A stretch of DNA of 64,000 nucleotides from JAVBSX01 sp051660685 (lineage in GTDB: Bacteria > Planctomycetota > Planctomycetia > Pirellulales > Thermoguttaceae), in contig JBOFQB010000033.1 of assembly GCA_051660685.1 (NCBI GenBank), forward strand, positions 1 to 64,000, in the 5' to 3' direction. The position numbers were made by a program, and so were the translations under genes. Shown in pieces: positions 1 through 8,855 of this stretch. Position 1 is the first letter of the stretch. Each line of letters opens with the position of its first letter. The notes below the pieces were generated by a model, which had not been told where the DNA came from, made no database searches, and was given only the letters and a program-made list of their open reading frames with translations.

Positions 1-864
1 ATCAAGCGGTTTGCGATTGACAAAAGCATGATTTTGGACGTTCGGGCGAGGGATAACGGCGGACGGATTTTTGACATTGAGATTCAGGTGTCGAATCATT
101 TGGCGTTTAAGGAGCGGATGTTGGGGTATTGGGCGGACACCTATTCCGGGCAGTTGTTTCGAGGAGGCGATTACCTGTCGCTCAAGCCGGTCATATCAAT
201 TATCATTGTGTTTGACGACATATTTCCTGAATTGACGGGCAGACACCAATTGTTCCACTTGGTGTCCGACGAGAACCCGAAAGTGCAGTTTTCGGACCAT
301 ATTTGCGTCCATGTTCTCTGTCTAAAAGGGGTTGGTGTTGAACATTTGGAAAAAATACACAGTTGGAACGACGCGTTGCAAGGTTGGTCCCTGTTTCTGG
401 CGTGCAAACCTGAAGAATTGGAGGAGCGAATGTCAGTCATTAGTACAAAAAATCCGGTTTTGAGCGAGGTTGATCGGGAATTTCGGCGGTATGCGAGCAA
501 CCCTGAGATGCGGGAAATCGAGCGCAGCCGTATGCTGTATGAGGCGTTTCACCGTCTTGAGCTTGGCAAGGCGATGGAAATGCTGAAAGAGGCCGAAGAA
601 TCTGCCGCCAAAAGCAAGGCCGAAGGTGAGGCGAGAGGCATTGCGATTGGCCGGACAGAAGGCGTTGCAATTGGTGAAGCAAAGGGTAAAGCCCAGGAGC
701 GGGCTGAACGGGTTGCTGAGGCTCTCGATTTGCGGTTTGACAAAGTGCCCTATCAGTTGACGGAGCAAATTTTGATGATGACCGATCTGGATCGGTTGGA
801 AAAGCTGTTCCGACTTGCCTGCAAATGTACCTCACTTGCGGATTTTGAGGCGGAGTTTGTTTAG
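1..864 (+). CDS. Rpn family recombination-promoting nuclease/putative transposase, 5' truncated by the window
   Basis: The reading frame is open from base 1, so the gene starts outside the window. The visible part matches the complete paralogue at 38052-39083 from its IKEFAVDK segment onward. It keeps the PD-(D/E)XK core, with an ILDV aspartate followed by a DIEIQ strand (the ExQ form usual in this family). The C-terminal third has Gly/Ala/Lys repeats (KAEGEARG, EAKGKAQE), then a short conserved tail. Family knowledge: Rpn/PDDEXK_2 proteins are DNA endonucleases that raise recombination and were once called transposases. Stop codon TAG (862-864) lies inside a REP-like palindrome, so the last residues differ from the paralogue (EAEFV against EAEL). 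Confidence 0.85.
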   Translation: MKRFAIDKSMILDVRARDNGGRIFDIEIQVSNHLAFKERMLGYWADTYSGQLFRGGDYLSLKPVISIIIVFDDIFPELTGRHQLFHLVSDENPKVQFSDHICVHVLCLKGVGVEHLEKIHSWNDALQGWSLFLACKPEELEERMSVISTKNPVLSEVDREFRRYASNPEMREIERSRMLYEAFHRLELGKAMEMLKEAEESAAKSKAEGEARGIAIGRTEGVAIGEAKGKAQERAERVAEALDLRFDKVPYQLTEQILMMTDLDRLEKLFRLACKCTSLADFEAEFV

Positions 865-956
865 CCGCGATACAACGTATCGCGCGTAAAGAGATTTCAG
901 AACTGCCCGCTTGCGCGGGGTTATGTACGCGCGGTACGGTGTACACGCGGCTAAAC
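861..956. repeat. REP-like palindrome pair (family R1)
   Basis: Two facing copies: 861-888 with core CGCGATACAACGTATCGCG, and 926-956 inverted and more diverged. The first copy supplies the stop codon of the Rpn gene. The rest of the gap up to 1221 has no gene I can support. Confidence 0.8.
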
Positions 957-1221
957 ATCTGTTTTCCGCCGTTCATCGGTTCAACGCCATAATAAATTCG
1001 ATGACGCATGAAACCAATTCGTCACAAATCGGACTTGCCGAATCAGTATAATCGGGAATCTGGCTTGCTCTGGACGCTGTTGAACTGCTTTTCAAAAGAT
1101 GGTTCATCTTCTCAACGACCAGCTTTTGTGCGTTTGGATTTGCTTTTGACAGCAGATCGGCGTCGGCGACTGGAATCTGAATATCCGCTGTTCAGATTCT
1201 GAACTCAGAGATCAAGTAACC

Positions 1222-1497
1222 CTAAGGAGGAGGACCAAAGAAGTAGTACCAAGGGGTCGCATGATTGCCGACAGATTCAACCCAAGACCGGCCTCCATTC
1301 TGGGTCGAGAGATAACCAAGTATTGACAGTCCAACAATAAAAGAAAAGCCCAGTGCCGACACGAAAAACAACCGAAGCAGTAACCACTGCCGTTCCGAGA
1401 GTTCGGGCGGTGTGTTGGGGTGCAGAAAAAACCAACCCATAGCACTAATGAGTGCTCTGGAAAAGGAATCTGTTTTTTGATGATTTGTTTGGTTCAT
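1222..1497 (-). CDS. Small membrane protein of unknown function
   Basis: 91 residues. A good ribosome binding site (GGGAGG) lies 6-7 bases before the ATG, which supports a real gene. One strongly hydrophobic stretch, about residues 41-63, predicts a single membrane helix. The N-terminus is polar with a few prolines and the C-terminus ends YYFFGPPP. I do not recognise a family. It stands alone between repeats and another unknown minus-strand gene. Confidence 0.6.
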   Translation of the reverse strand: MNQTNHQKTDSFSRALISAMGWFFLHPNTPPELSERQWLLLRLFFVSALGFSFIVGLSILGYLSTQNGGRSWVESVGNHATPWYYFFGPPP

Positions 1498-1589
1498 TCT
1501 GGGCCTCCCCGTTCATTATAACACTCAATGCAACGTAAAGAAACACAAAAAAGCGGCAACAATCGCGCAAAGGGCCTTGAAGTTTGCGA

Positions 1590-2324
1590 TTAGTCACGGG
1601 ACACCTCCTTGATTGCTTTGAGAAGATTATTTTTATTCATTAAAAAAGCTGGTCCCAGTTTTTCATCAGGTTCTTTGGCACAGAATTGCCATAAATGACG
1701 GACTTCTGCTATGACTTCGTCCCAGATTTCATCATGTGTCTGCGCAATCACATCAATTCCAAGATCGGCGTTTTCAATCTTCATGTACTGTTTATCCTCG
1801 GTCAATGCCGGTGTTAGTACAAGCGGTGTGTTAAACTGCAAATCAGTCGAATCATCAAGCGAAATCGTTTCAAGCGTAAATTCCGCCAAGTCAAGCACCC
1901 GAATGTCATCGACATTGGTCAGTTTCTTCGGCGTTTCCTTGTCGCTCTCGTAAGTGATATGACCCGTCACCTGAATCAGTTCTTTACGGTTTTCGAACAG
2001 TTTGACTTCCATTTCGTCGCTGTAATAACATTCCAGCTCCGTATCTGTCGGCGGATATTTCAGCGTCAGGCAGTGCTTCTCAAAATCCATCGCAACGAGA
2101 TAGCCCGTTACTGTCTGGTACTGCTGTTCCGCTTCCGTTGACTCCAATGCCGATTCCTGAAACCGTTTCAGGACGAAAATGGCTTTCTGAATGTCAGCAA
2201 GCAATGCTTTCTGGATGCCGTCAAGCAACGGAATAAGAGTTGCTACATCAACAGATGATGTCTCGTCACTTTTCTCGAAAAGGCGTAAATCAATTTTTTC
2301 GGGTTTTTCGTGCATGGATTTCAT
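1590..2324 (-). CDS. Hypothetical protein, acidic, cytoplasmic
   Basis: 244 residues with no signal peptide or membrane segment. The start is supported by AGGAAAG four bases before ATG. The protein is rich in Glu and Asp. It has a helical N-terminal third (IPLLDGIQKALLADIQ, about residues 31-46), a strand-rich middle and a helical C-terminus (DEIWDEVIAEVRHLWQF). I do not recognise a known family. A second in-frame Met at residue 4 could also be the start. Confidence 0.65.
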   Translation of the reverse strand: MKSMHEKPEKIDLRLFEKSDETSSVDVATLIPLLDGIQKALLADIQKAIFVLKRFQESALESTEAEQQYQTVTGYLVAMDFEKHCLTLKYPPTDTELECYYSDEMEVKLFENRKELIQVTGHITYESDKETPKKLTNVDDIRVLDLAEFTLETISLDDSTDLQFNTPLVLTPALTEDKQYMKIENADLGIDVIAQTHDEIWDEVIAEVRHLWQFCAKEPDEKLGPAFLMNKNNLLKAIKEVSRD

Positions 2325-2648
2325 CGTGCTTTCCTTTCAATCGGTGTATAGTACCTGAGTTGCTCATTTTACACATGGACTTGACAAAAAAACACCGGTC
2401 CGCTGTCTATTATTCGTCCTATTCGGGTTTTACCTTGACGAATCCTCCCAAGCACCCCTAGAGTACCGTTTTCCGGCGAAGTAGACGTAGGCGTAATCGC
2501 CTGATTTGCAGACTTTGGGGGGGGTCGGTTGTTGAGTTTTGACCTCTTGCAAAAATAACCACAAATTTGGAGGTTTTGGTTTTTTGGAAAATCTGAAATT
2601 TCCCGCTTTCAGGCTTCGCCAGTCCTTTATTTTCAACGATTTAAGAAA
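2325..2648. other. Gene-free stretch before the tRNA
   Basis: I see no supported coding sequence here. The one long minus-strand frame runs through the tRNA and has no ribosome binding site. A run of Gs (2517-2524) and an AT-rich stretch next to the tRNA 3' end are the only visible features. Confidence 0.5.
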
Positions 2649-2722
2649 TGGCGGCACAGGGACTCGAACCCCGGACACGCGGATTATGATTCCGCTGCTC
2701 TAACCAACTGAGCTATGCCGCC
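2649..2722 (-). tRNA. tRNA with CAU anticodon, probably elongator tRNA-Met
   Basis: Read on the minus strand, a 7-bp acceptor stem GGCGGCA/TGCCGCC closes a full cloverleaf. It has a D arm with AGCTCAGTTGGTTAGAGC, an anticodon stem GCGGA/TCCGC around loop ATCATAA (anticodon CAT), and a T arm with GGTTCGAGTCC. The discriminator base is A and CCA is not encoded. The closed first acceptor pair argues against initiator tRNA. A lysidine-modified tRNA-Ile2 also has a CAU anticodon and cannot be fully excluded by eye. Confidence 0.93.
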
Positions 2723-2830
2723 TAACGGTCTGTGATCGACAGTCCGTACAGTCTAATGTCATTCAACCCTTTGTAAACGGGGGGATTCAAGAATTTCTCC
2801 GGACAATCAACGAGCAATTTGCTTTTTTCC

Positions 2831-2928
2831 TAGCTGCGTAGCAGCGACCTTTTTGTAGCCCGGGGTGAAGCGCAGCGCAACCCCGGGTTCAATGTCATGC
2901 AAAAAATGAGCTGCGTAGCTGCGACCTA
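2831..2928 (+). repeat. Composite intergenic repeat, element A (left copy)
   Basis: Contains the palindrome AGCCCGGGGTGAAG...AACCCCGGGTT flanked by AGCTGCGTAGC palindromes. An inverted homologue lies at 5751-5852. Together with element B it forms one arm of an inverted repeat around the fhs locus. Confidence 0.75.
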
Positions 2929-2965
2929 AAAAAACGACACGCATCAGCACGAGGTATTTGTTAAT

Positions 2966-3076
2966 TAGGTCGCTCCGATGGAGCTTATTTTGTTGGGGGG
3001 ACCATTTAACCCAGGGTTGCGGTCGCGTTGCTCCCTTCACCCTGGGCTACAAAAAGGACGTCCCTCACGGGACTAC
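2966..3076 (-). repeat. Composite intergenic repeat, element B (left copy)
   Basis: Reads, on the minus strand, from the palindrome GTCCCGTGAGGGAC through TAGCCCAGGGTGAAG and AACCCTGGGTT to CTCCATCGGAGCGACC. Homologous copies are at 5606-5712 and 43943-44051, both in the opposite orientation. Confidence 0.75.
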
Positions 3077-3177
3077 AGATTGGTTCCACCAAAACACCAT
3101 CCTTGTTTGTTTATGGTTTCGTATTGTCTCTTTTCTCTTGCCCCTTTTACCAAACTTCTGCAAACGACCTGTCTTTT

Positions 3178-3540
3178 CTAAAATTCCCGCAAACCCGTCA
3201 AGTAGGTGTGACAATGCGGGCAAATATGATAACCAACATCAATGTCCCGCTCACAGTTCGGACACGATTTGTACGTCGGTAATGTCGATGAAACAATCCG
3301 CTGTCCCAACGTCGCTGCAGGTCGTTGCGCAATCGCATTCGGAACTAACCGCGCCGAACTCATCGTGCGCGGTTCCGGACGACCTAATATGTCCAACACC
3401 GCACTCTCCGAAAGAACTTCGGGACGGACCGATTCAATCTGAACCAACGCCTTACATACTGGACATTTGCCGACTTTCCCGGCATTCGTCTCCTTCGCGG
3501 TCAAATGGTGTCCGTTCGGACATCTCAAATGTATCGCCAT
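3178..3540 (-). CDS. Small double zinc-ribbon protein
   Basis: 120 residues. The N-terminal ribbon has C7-P-N-G-H11 and C26-P-V-C29. The C-terminal ribbon has C93-P-N-C96 and C107-P-H-C110. A disordered linker of about 60 residues joins them. The start has GGGAGG about 10 bases upstream. Zinc-ribbon pairs like this usually bind nucleic acid or protein partners, but no specific role can be read from the sequence. It lies 227 bases downstream of fhs on the same strand, inside the same repeat-bracketed segment. Confidence 0.75.
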   Translation of the reverse strand: MAIHLRCPNGHHLTAKETNAGKVGKCPVCKALVQIESVRPEVLSESAVLDILGRPEPRTMSSARLVPNAIAQRPAATLGQRIVSSTLPTYKSCPNCERDIDVGYHICPHCHTYLTGLREF

Positions 3541-3767
3541 TTTTTAGGCCCTCCCTCGTCACGGTCTTTCGTTGTCCAACCCTCAACATTGTCCAACCTG
3601 AATTTTCAAACAACACCGGAAATGGGATTCCCTTCCTCCTCACGTCACTTTTTCGCCGAGAACGACTATACTCGCTTCCAACAGAGAATACAACTAGGAA
3701 GTCTAACAAAGTTCTGTCAAAACGCGAGAAAATTCTGCCCCCTTTTTCCCACTTTTCCCCTTCATTT

Positions 3768-5459
3768 TCAGAAAAGTCCGGTAATTTCGTTTTTTTCGTT
3801 CAAGTCAATCATTTCAGCAGCCGGAACTTTCGGCAAACCCGGCATTGTCATAATTTCTCCCGCCAAAACAACAACGAATCCGGCTCCTGCTGAAACCTTG
3901 ACATCACGGATTGGGACTCTGAAACCGCAAGGTCTCCCCTTTAAGCTCGGGTCTGCCGAAAGAGAATACTGTGTTTTGGCAATACAAACAGGTAAACGGC
4001 CAAAACCGAGTGATTCCAACGTCGCAAATTTCTCGCGGATTTTTTTCTCGGCAAAAATCCCCTCTCCTCCGTATACTTCCCGGACAATTGTCTCAACCTT
4101 CTCCCAAAGTGGTGTTTCATCAGCATAAAGGAACGTCAACCCTTTCTTAGATGACGTTTTTTCGGCCCGTTCGGTTACAACCTGGGCCAATTTTTCTGCA
4201 CCTGCCCCGCCTAACGCCCAATGTTCGGCGAGAGCAACTGCTGCACCCCAGGATTGACAACATTGTTCGAGCAGGGCGATTTCTTCCGGGGTGTCACTTG
4301 AAAACGCATTCAGGGCAACAACGGTTTCCAAACCAAATTTTTGCATGTTTTCGACATGCTTATGCAGATTTTCCATTCCCCGCAACAAAGCGTCGGGGTT
4401 CGGTCGGGCCCAATCTCCCTTTTCGACCCCGCCGTGATTCTTCAGAGCACGAATTGTCGCAACGAGGACGACAACATCGGGGGTCAAACCGGCTTTACGG
4501 CATTTGATGTCCAGAAACTTTTCCGCCCCGAGTTCCGCGCCAAATCCGGCTTCTGTCACTGTGTACTCCGAAAGTCGCATTGCCAGTTTCGTCGCAATCA
4601 CACTGTTACAACCATGTGCAATATTGGCAAAAGGACCTCCATGAATGAGGGCGGGATTCCCTTCTAACGTCTGAACCAGATTCGGTTTGAGCGCGTCTTT
4701 CAACAGGACCGTCAACGCCCCTTGCGCTTTCAGGTCGGACGCTGTAATCGGTTCTCCCTGAACGGAATAGGCGATGATGATCCGACCAATCCGTTCTTTC
4801 AATTGGGCCAATGATTCGCTCAGACAGAGGATTGCCATAATTTCTGACGCAACGGTAATGTCAAAATGACCTTCTCGGGGAATGGAATCAGCCGGACCTC
4901 CCAAACCGAGAACGATGTTCCGAAGTGCCCTGTCATTCAGGTCCAAAACGCGATTCCAGACGATTTTGCGGACATCGATTTTCAACGCATTACCGTGATG
5001 CAGGTGATTGTCCAGCATCGCAGCCAATAAATTGTGTGCGGCAGAAATCGCATGTAAATCACCTGTAAAATGAAGGTTAATGTCTTCCATAGGAACAACT
5101 TGGGCATAACCTCCTCCTGCTGCGCCCCCTTTCATGCCGAAACAGGGACCGAGTGAAGGTTCACGCAGACAGACCGTTGTTTTTCGCCCCAACCGGTTCA
5201 GCGCGTCCGCCAATCCGACGCTCGTCGTCGTCTTCCCCTCTCCAGCTGGAGTCGGGTTAATCGCGGTCACCAAAACCAGTTTCCCCGGTTTGGAATGGGC
5301 AAGAGAGTTGTAGAAATCGAGAGAAATCTTCGCTTTCGTTTTGCCGTAAGGTTCCAGAAAATCAAAGGGAACCCCTAATTTTTCGGCAATCTCGGTAATT
5401 GGCAAGAGTTGGGCGTTCTGGGCAATTTCAATATCTGTCGGAACGGGTGATTTTATCAT
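3768..5459 (-). CDS. fhs: Formate-tetrahydrofolate ligase
   Basis: Catalyses ATP-dependent formation of 10-formyl-tetrahydrofolate from formate and THF, feeding one-carbon metabolism. From MIKSPVPTDIEIAQNA the protein has 563 residues, close to the family's usual 555-560. Visible motifs are the P-loop-like TPAGEGKTTTSVGL, the PSLGPCFGMKGGAAGGGYAQ region and the conserved C-terminal GEIMTMPGLPK. The frame stays open upstream to 5687, but its first 24 codons come from repeat element B and are unlikely to be real. An in-frame ATG at 5567 has a better ribosome binding site (AAAAGGA) and would add 36 residues with no family match, so the start is uncertain. The gene sits between inverted copies of elements A and B. 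Confidence 0.95.
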   Translation of the reverse strand: MIKSPVPTDIEIAQNAQLLPITEIAEKLGVPFDFLEPYGKTKAKISLDFYNSLAHSKPGKLVLVTAINPTPAGEGKTTTSVGLADALNRLGRKTTVCLREPSLGPCFGMKGGAAGGGYAQVVPMEDINLHFTGDLHAISAAHNLLAAMLDNHLHHGNALKIDVRKIVWNRVLDLNDRALRNIVLGLGGPADSIPREGHFDITVASEIMAILCLSESLAQLKERIGRIIIAYSVQGEPITASDLKAQGALTVLLKDALKPNLVQTLEGNPALIHGGPFANIAHGCNSVIATKLAMRLSEYTVTEAGFGAELGAEKFLDIKCRKAGLTPDVVVLVATIRALKNHGGVEKGDWARPNPDALLRGMENLHKHVENMQKFGLETVVALNAFSSDTPEEIALLEQCCQSWGAAVALAEHWALGGAGAEKLAQVVTERAEKTSSKKGLTFLYADETPLWEKVETIVREVYGGEGIFAEKKIREKFATLESLGFGRLPVCIAKTQYSLSADPSLKGRPCGFRVPIRDVKVSAGAGFVVVLAGEIMTMPGLPKVPAAEMIDLNEKNEITGLF

Positions 5460-5605
5460 GTCAACGTTGATTTCAACAAAAAGGAAGGGGGAAAAGGTCG
5501 TCTTGCGAGCAAACAGTCTAACGTGTTTGGGCTGATCGTGCAACGGAGTCGGGACGGAAGACCTCATGTTGACGGTCCTTTTGGAAATGTTAAGTCGTCT
5601 CTTTC

Positions 5606-5712
5606 GAGTCCCGTCGGGACGTCCTTTTTGTAGCCCGGGGTGAAGGGAGCAACGCGACCGCAACCCCGGGTTGACGATCAACCCCAAGAATCAAGCTCCG
5701 TCGGAGCGACAC
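5606..5712 (+). repeat. Composite intergenic repeat, element B (right copy)
   Basis: Near-identical, in reverse orientation, to 2966-3076. It begins with a GTCCCGTCGGGAC palindrome and ends at CTCCGTCGGAGCGAC. It overlaps the open upstream part of the fhs frame. Confidence 0.75.
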
Positions 5713-5750
5713 AAGAACCAATTGGCAACGTATTTGCGTGTACTTTTTAT

Positions 5751-5852
5751 TAGGTCGCAGCTACGCAGCTCCTTTTTGTGGGGGTTCATTGAACCCGGGG
5801 TTACGCTGCGCTTCACCCCGGGCTACAATCATGTCGCTGCTCTGCAGCTAAG
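5751..5852 (-). repeat. Composite intergenic repeat, element A (right copy)
   Basis: Inverted homologue of 2831-2928. It holds the GAACCCGGGGTTACGCTGCG palindrome and is followed by a tail element and a REP-like palindrome before hslU ends. Confidence 0.75.
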
Positions 5853-5860
5853 AGATGCAA

Positions 5861-5953
5861 TCCTTGAATTTTTAGTTTCAAAAAGTTGTGAAACGTGTAT
5901 GCCAAGTATTGAAATGCTCTAAGTACGCGCGATACGTTGTATCGCGGCTAAAC
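5861..5953. repeat. Tail element T plus REP-like palindrome R1
   Basis: 5861-5922 is a 60-bp AT-rich element ending in ATTGAAATGCTCTAA, seen again at 44165-44229 and 54351-54413. 5924-5953 is an R1 palindrome with core CGCGATACGTTGTATCGCG. The palindrome lies 15 bases past the hslU stop and could act as its transcription stop signal (inference). Confidence 0.7.
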
Positions 5954-5968
5954 GGAGGACCCTTTTCT

Positions 5969-7399
5969 TTACAGAATGAACTTCTTCATGTCCTCTTCAA
6001 GAGTGATCTCTTCAAGCTGGGTTTTGACATAAGTTGCGTCAATCTCAATCCGGTCCCCCTTCCGGTCAGGTGCTTCAAAACTCAACTTCTCAAGCAACCG
6101 TTCCATGATCGTGTACAACCGTCTCGCCCCTATATTCTGCGTCCGTTGATTCGCCTCAAACGCATAATACGCCAGTTCCCGAATCGCCTCTTCCGCAAAA
6201 TGTATCTGTATCCCTTCTGTCTGCATTAACGCCAGATACTGCTTCGTCAACGAACCGCTCGGTTCCGTCAGAATACGGACAAAATCATCCCGGGTCAGAT
6301 CGCTCAACTCAACCAAAACCGGGAAACGGCCTTGTAATTCCGGCATAAGATCACTCGGTTTGGATCGATGAAACGCTCCTGCCGCAATAAAGAGAATGTG
6401 ACTGGTGTTGATATATCCGTACTTCGTCTGAATCGTCGTCCCCTCAACAATCGGGAGTAAATCCCGCTGAACCCCCTGTCGGGACACGTCCGCCCCATGT
6501 TGCTTCTCACTCGCTACAATTTTGTCGATCTCGTCGATAAAGATGATTCCAACACTTTCAGCCAATTCAACCGCTTGGGTTTGCACTTTGTCCCGACTAA
6601 TCAACGAATCACTTTCCTGCTCCAACAGATACGCTCTCGCTTCACGAACGGTCATTTCCCGACGTGAACGATGTTTAGGGAGAATTTTCTCGAACATTTC
6701 GTCGAGATTCAGGTCAAACGATTCCATGCCGGGCATTCCAACCATAACCGGCGTTGCCCGAGTCTCCGTCGTAATCCCAACAGTCCGCTCCTCCATTTCG
6801 CCGGATCGGAGCATTGCCCGAATCTTCTCCCGATTCCGACGATACCGAATTTCCTGAGGAGATTCCGGCTCCTCTCGCCCGTCTTCCCCCAATTCGTCCG
6901 ACTCATCCGCATCTCGGAACAAATCCTCGACTTCAATCGATGTTACGGAACCGGACGAACCTGAACGTCGCGTTGACACCCCCGGACTTGGCGGAAGAAG
7001 CAGGTCAATCAGCTTCTCCTCAACCCGGTCGCGCGCCATTTCCTCCACTTTCGCCCGTTCCTGTTCCCGAACCAGACCGATTGCATTTTCAACCAGTTCG
7101 CGGACCATGCTCTCGACATCTCGACCGTAATAACCAACTTCCGTGTACTTCGTCGCTTCAACCTTGATAAAGGGTGCTCCCGTCAACGTCGCAAGTCGTC
7201 GCGCGATCTCCGTCTTACCAACCCCCGTCGGTCCCATCATCATGATGTTCTTCGGCGCAATCTCCTTCTTCATCGCATCATCAACCTGTTGTCGACGCCA
7301 ACGATTCCGAATTGCAACCGCAACCGCTCTTTTTGCGGCATCCTGACCAACAATATGTTTATCGAGTTCTGCGACGATTTCTCGCGGTGTTAGACTCAT
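5969..7399 (-). CDS. hslU: ATP-dependent protease ATPase subunit HslU (ClpY)
   Basis: AAA+ unfoldase that feeds substrates to the HslV peptidase. 476 residues. Walker A GPTGVGKT is at 56-63, the pore loop GYYGRD at 89-94 (family form is usually GYVGRD), and Walker B IIFIDEIDK near residue 288. The variable I-domain occupies roughly 100-265 and is rich in Arg, Glu and Ser. The C-terminus ends DMKKFIL, as expected for the tail that docks into HslV. Its start codon overlaps the hslV stop (ATGA), indicating translational coupling. It is the last gene of the minus-strand run from nusA. Confidence 0.97.
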   Translation of the reverse strand: MSLTPREIVAELDKHIVGQDAAKRAVAVAIRNRWRRQQVDDAMKKEIAPKNIMMMGPTGVGKTEIARRLATLTGAPFIKVEATKYTEVGYYGRDVESMVRELVENAIGLVREQERAKVEEMARDRVEEKLIDLLLPPSPGVSTRRSGSSGSVTSIEVEDLFRDADESDELGEDGREEPESPQEIRYRRNREKIRAMLRSGEMEERTVGITTETRATPVMVGMPGMESFDLNLDEMFEKILPKHRSRREMTVREARAYLLEQESDSLISRDKVQTQAVELAESVGIIFIDEIDKIVASEKQHGADVSRQGVQRDLLPIVEGTTIQTKYGYINTSHILFIAAGAFHRSKPSDLMPELQGRFPVLVELSDLTRDDFVRILTEPSGSLTKQYLALMQTEGIQIHFAEEAIRELAYYAFEANQRTQNIGARRLYTIMERLLEKLSFEAPDRKGDRIEIDATYVKTQLEEITLEEDMKKFIL

Positions 7400-7926
7400 A
7401 TTACTTCAACTGAAATGTTATCGTTCGTGTAAATGTCAATGCTCGACGCAATTTTCAATGCCGCTTGAACAATTTCCTCAGCGGAAAGTGAACTGTGTTG
7501 CAACAATGCTTTTGCAGCAGAAAGGGCATAATTTCCCCCGCTCCCAATCGCACATATCCCGTCCGTCGGTTGAATCACATCCCCATTTCCTGAAAGAAGA
7601 AGCGTATTTTCACGATCCACAACGATCATCATCGCTTCAAGTCGTCGAAGTGCCCGGTCGGTCCTCCATTCTTTCGCCAACTCCGTCGCTGCTCGCGTAA
7701 TATTCGCCGGAAAATCTTTTAACTTCGCTTCAAAACGTTCCAACAGCGCAAAAGCATCAGCTGTTGAACCGGCAAAACCGGTTATAACTTTACCGTCGAG
7801 AACCTTGCGGATTTTATTGGCGTCGTATTTCATAATGGTCTCGCCCAATGTGACTTGACCATCTCCGCCAATTGCGACCTGACCGTTCCGTCGAACCGTC
7901 AGAATGGTTGTACTTCGTGATTTCAT
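7396..7926 (-). CDS. hslV: ATP-dependent protease peptidase subunit HslV (ClpQ)
   Basis: 176 residues, the usual family length. N-terminal threonine peptidase of the HslUV complex. The sequence MKSRSTTILTVRRNGQ places the catalytic Thr at residue 6, so five residues must be removed to expose it. The conserved GDGQVT loop and GSGGNYALSAAKAL segment are present. A GGGAAG ribosome binding site precedes ATG. It lies 26 bases after yebC and overlaps hslU by four bases. Confidence 0.97.
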   Translation of the reverse strand: MKSRSTTILTVRRNGQVAIGGDGQVTLGETIMKYDANKIRKVLDGKVITGFAGSTADAFALLERFEAKLKDFPANITRAATELAKEWRTDRALRRLEAMMIVVDRENTLLLSGNGDVIQPTDGICAIGSGGNYALSAAKALLQHSSLSAEEIVQAALKIASSIDIYTNDNISVEVI

Positions 7927-7952
7927 CTTCTTCCCGTTTGTTGAACCTGTTG

Positions 7953-8702
7953 TTAGAGTTGTTCTAAAATCTCTTCAGGAATGTTATGGTTCGCTGAAAC
8001 CGTCTGCACATCATCGTGATCGTCCAACAGTTCAATCAGCTTCAAAATCTTCCCCGCCGTTTCAATATCCGTAATGTCAACCGTTTCTTTCGGAACTCGG
8101 GACAACTCCGACGCTTCAACGGGAATACCAGCATCGCTCAATGTTTTGGAGAGAATGTCATACACTTCAGGTTGACAGGCGATTTCGAGTTGCCCCTCCT
8201 CATTCATCTGGACATCATCTGCCCCGACTTCAAGAGCCAATTCCATGAGAGCATCTTCCGTAATCGCTCCTTGCGGAATCAAGAAAAATCCCCGCTTGTC
8301 AAAATTCCAAGCAACACAGCCGGTTGCCCCCATTTTTCCCCCGCACACCTCAAAAATTTTCCGTATCTCAGGTGCAGTCCGGTTCCGATTATCGGTCAAT
8401 CCTTCACACATGACCGCAACACCATTTGGACCGTATCCCTCGTACACCACTTCGTCCAACTGCGCTGAATCGAGTTCGCCTGTTCCGCGTTTGATTGCAC
8501 GAACGATGTTTTCTTTAGGGAGACTGACCGCTTTTGCCTCTTCAATTGCTGTTCGCAAACGAATATTTGCATCCGGGTCTCCCCCCCCTATCTTCGCTGC
8601 AACGATGATCGCTTTTGCGAGTTTGCTCCACAACTTCCCCCGTTTCGCGTCGACCAACGCTTTCTTGTGCTTGATTCCAGCCCAATGAGAATGTCCCGCC
8701 AT
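7953..8702 (-). CDS. YebC/PmpR family regulatory protein (TACO1 family)
   Basis: 249 residues, starting with the family hallmark MAGHSHWAGIKHKKA. It continues through NIRLRTAIEEAKAVSLPKEN and VYEGYGPNGVAVMCEGLTDN to the C-terminal domain. Known members act as DNA-binding regulators or help ribosomes translate proline-rich stretches. A strong GGAGGAG ribosome binding site precedes ATG. It lies between the endonuclease III-like gene and hslV. Confidence 0.95.
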   Translation of the reverse strand: MAGHSHWAGIKHKKALVDAKRGKLWSKLAKAIIVAAKIGGGDPDANIRLRTAIEEAKAVSLPKENIVRAIKRGTGELDSAQLDEVVYEGYGPNGVAVMCEGLTDNRNRTAPEIRKIFEVCGGKMGATGCVAWNFDKRGFFLIPQGAITEDALMELALEVGADDVQMNEEGQLEIACQPEVYDILSKTLSDAGIPVEASELSRVPKETVDITDIETAGKILKLIELLDDHDDVQTVSANHNIPEEILEQL

Positions 8703-8855
8703 TTTTCCTGCTCCTCCAATAATGCTGTCTTTCTGCTAAACGACTGTCCCTACTACCCTTCCAGAGCTAAAAATGTGTGTTAGCAGTCGAAATTCTTCGA
8801 CAAAAAACAGCTTGAAAAACACAAATTTATGTTTGGCGGGGTACGACTCGCAACT

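Noticed and set aside
1008..1202. 64-codon plus-strand frame after the REP pair
   Set aside because: No ribosome binding site and no recognisable protein pattern; could be a gene remnant but cannot be supported.
2649..2722. tRNA considered as initiator tRNA-fMet
   Set aside because: The first acceptor pair is a normal G-C pair; initiators have a mismatch there.
2958..3893. Long plus-strand open frame of 311 codons
   Set aside because: It runs antisense to the zinc-ribbon gene and the end of fhs and starts in a repeat; the opposite strand has clear protein motifs.
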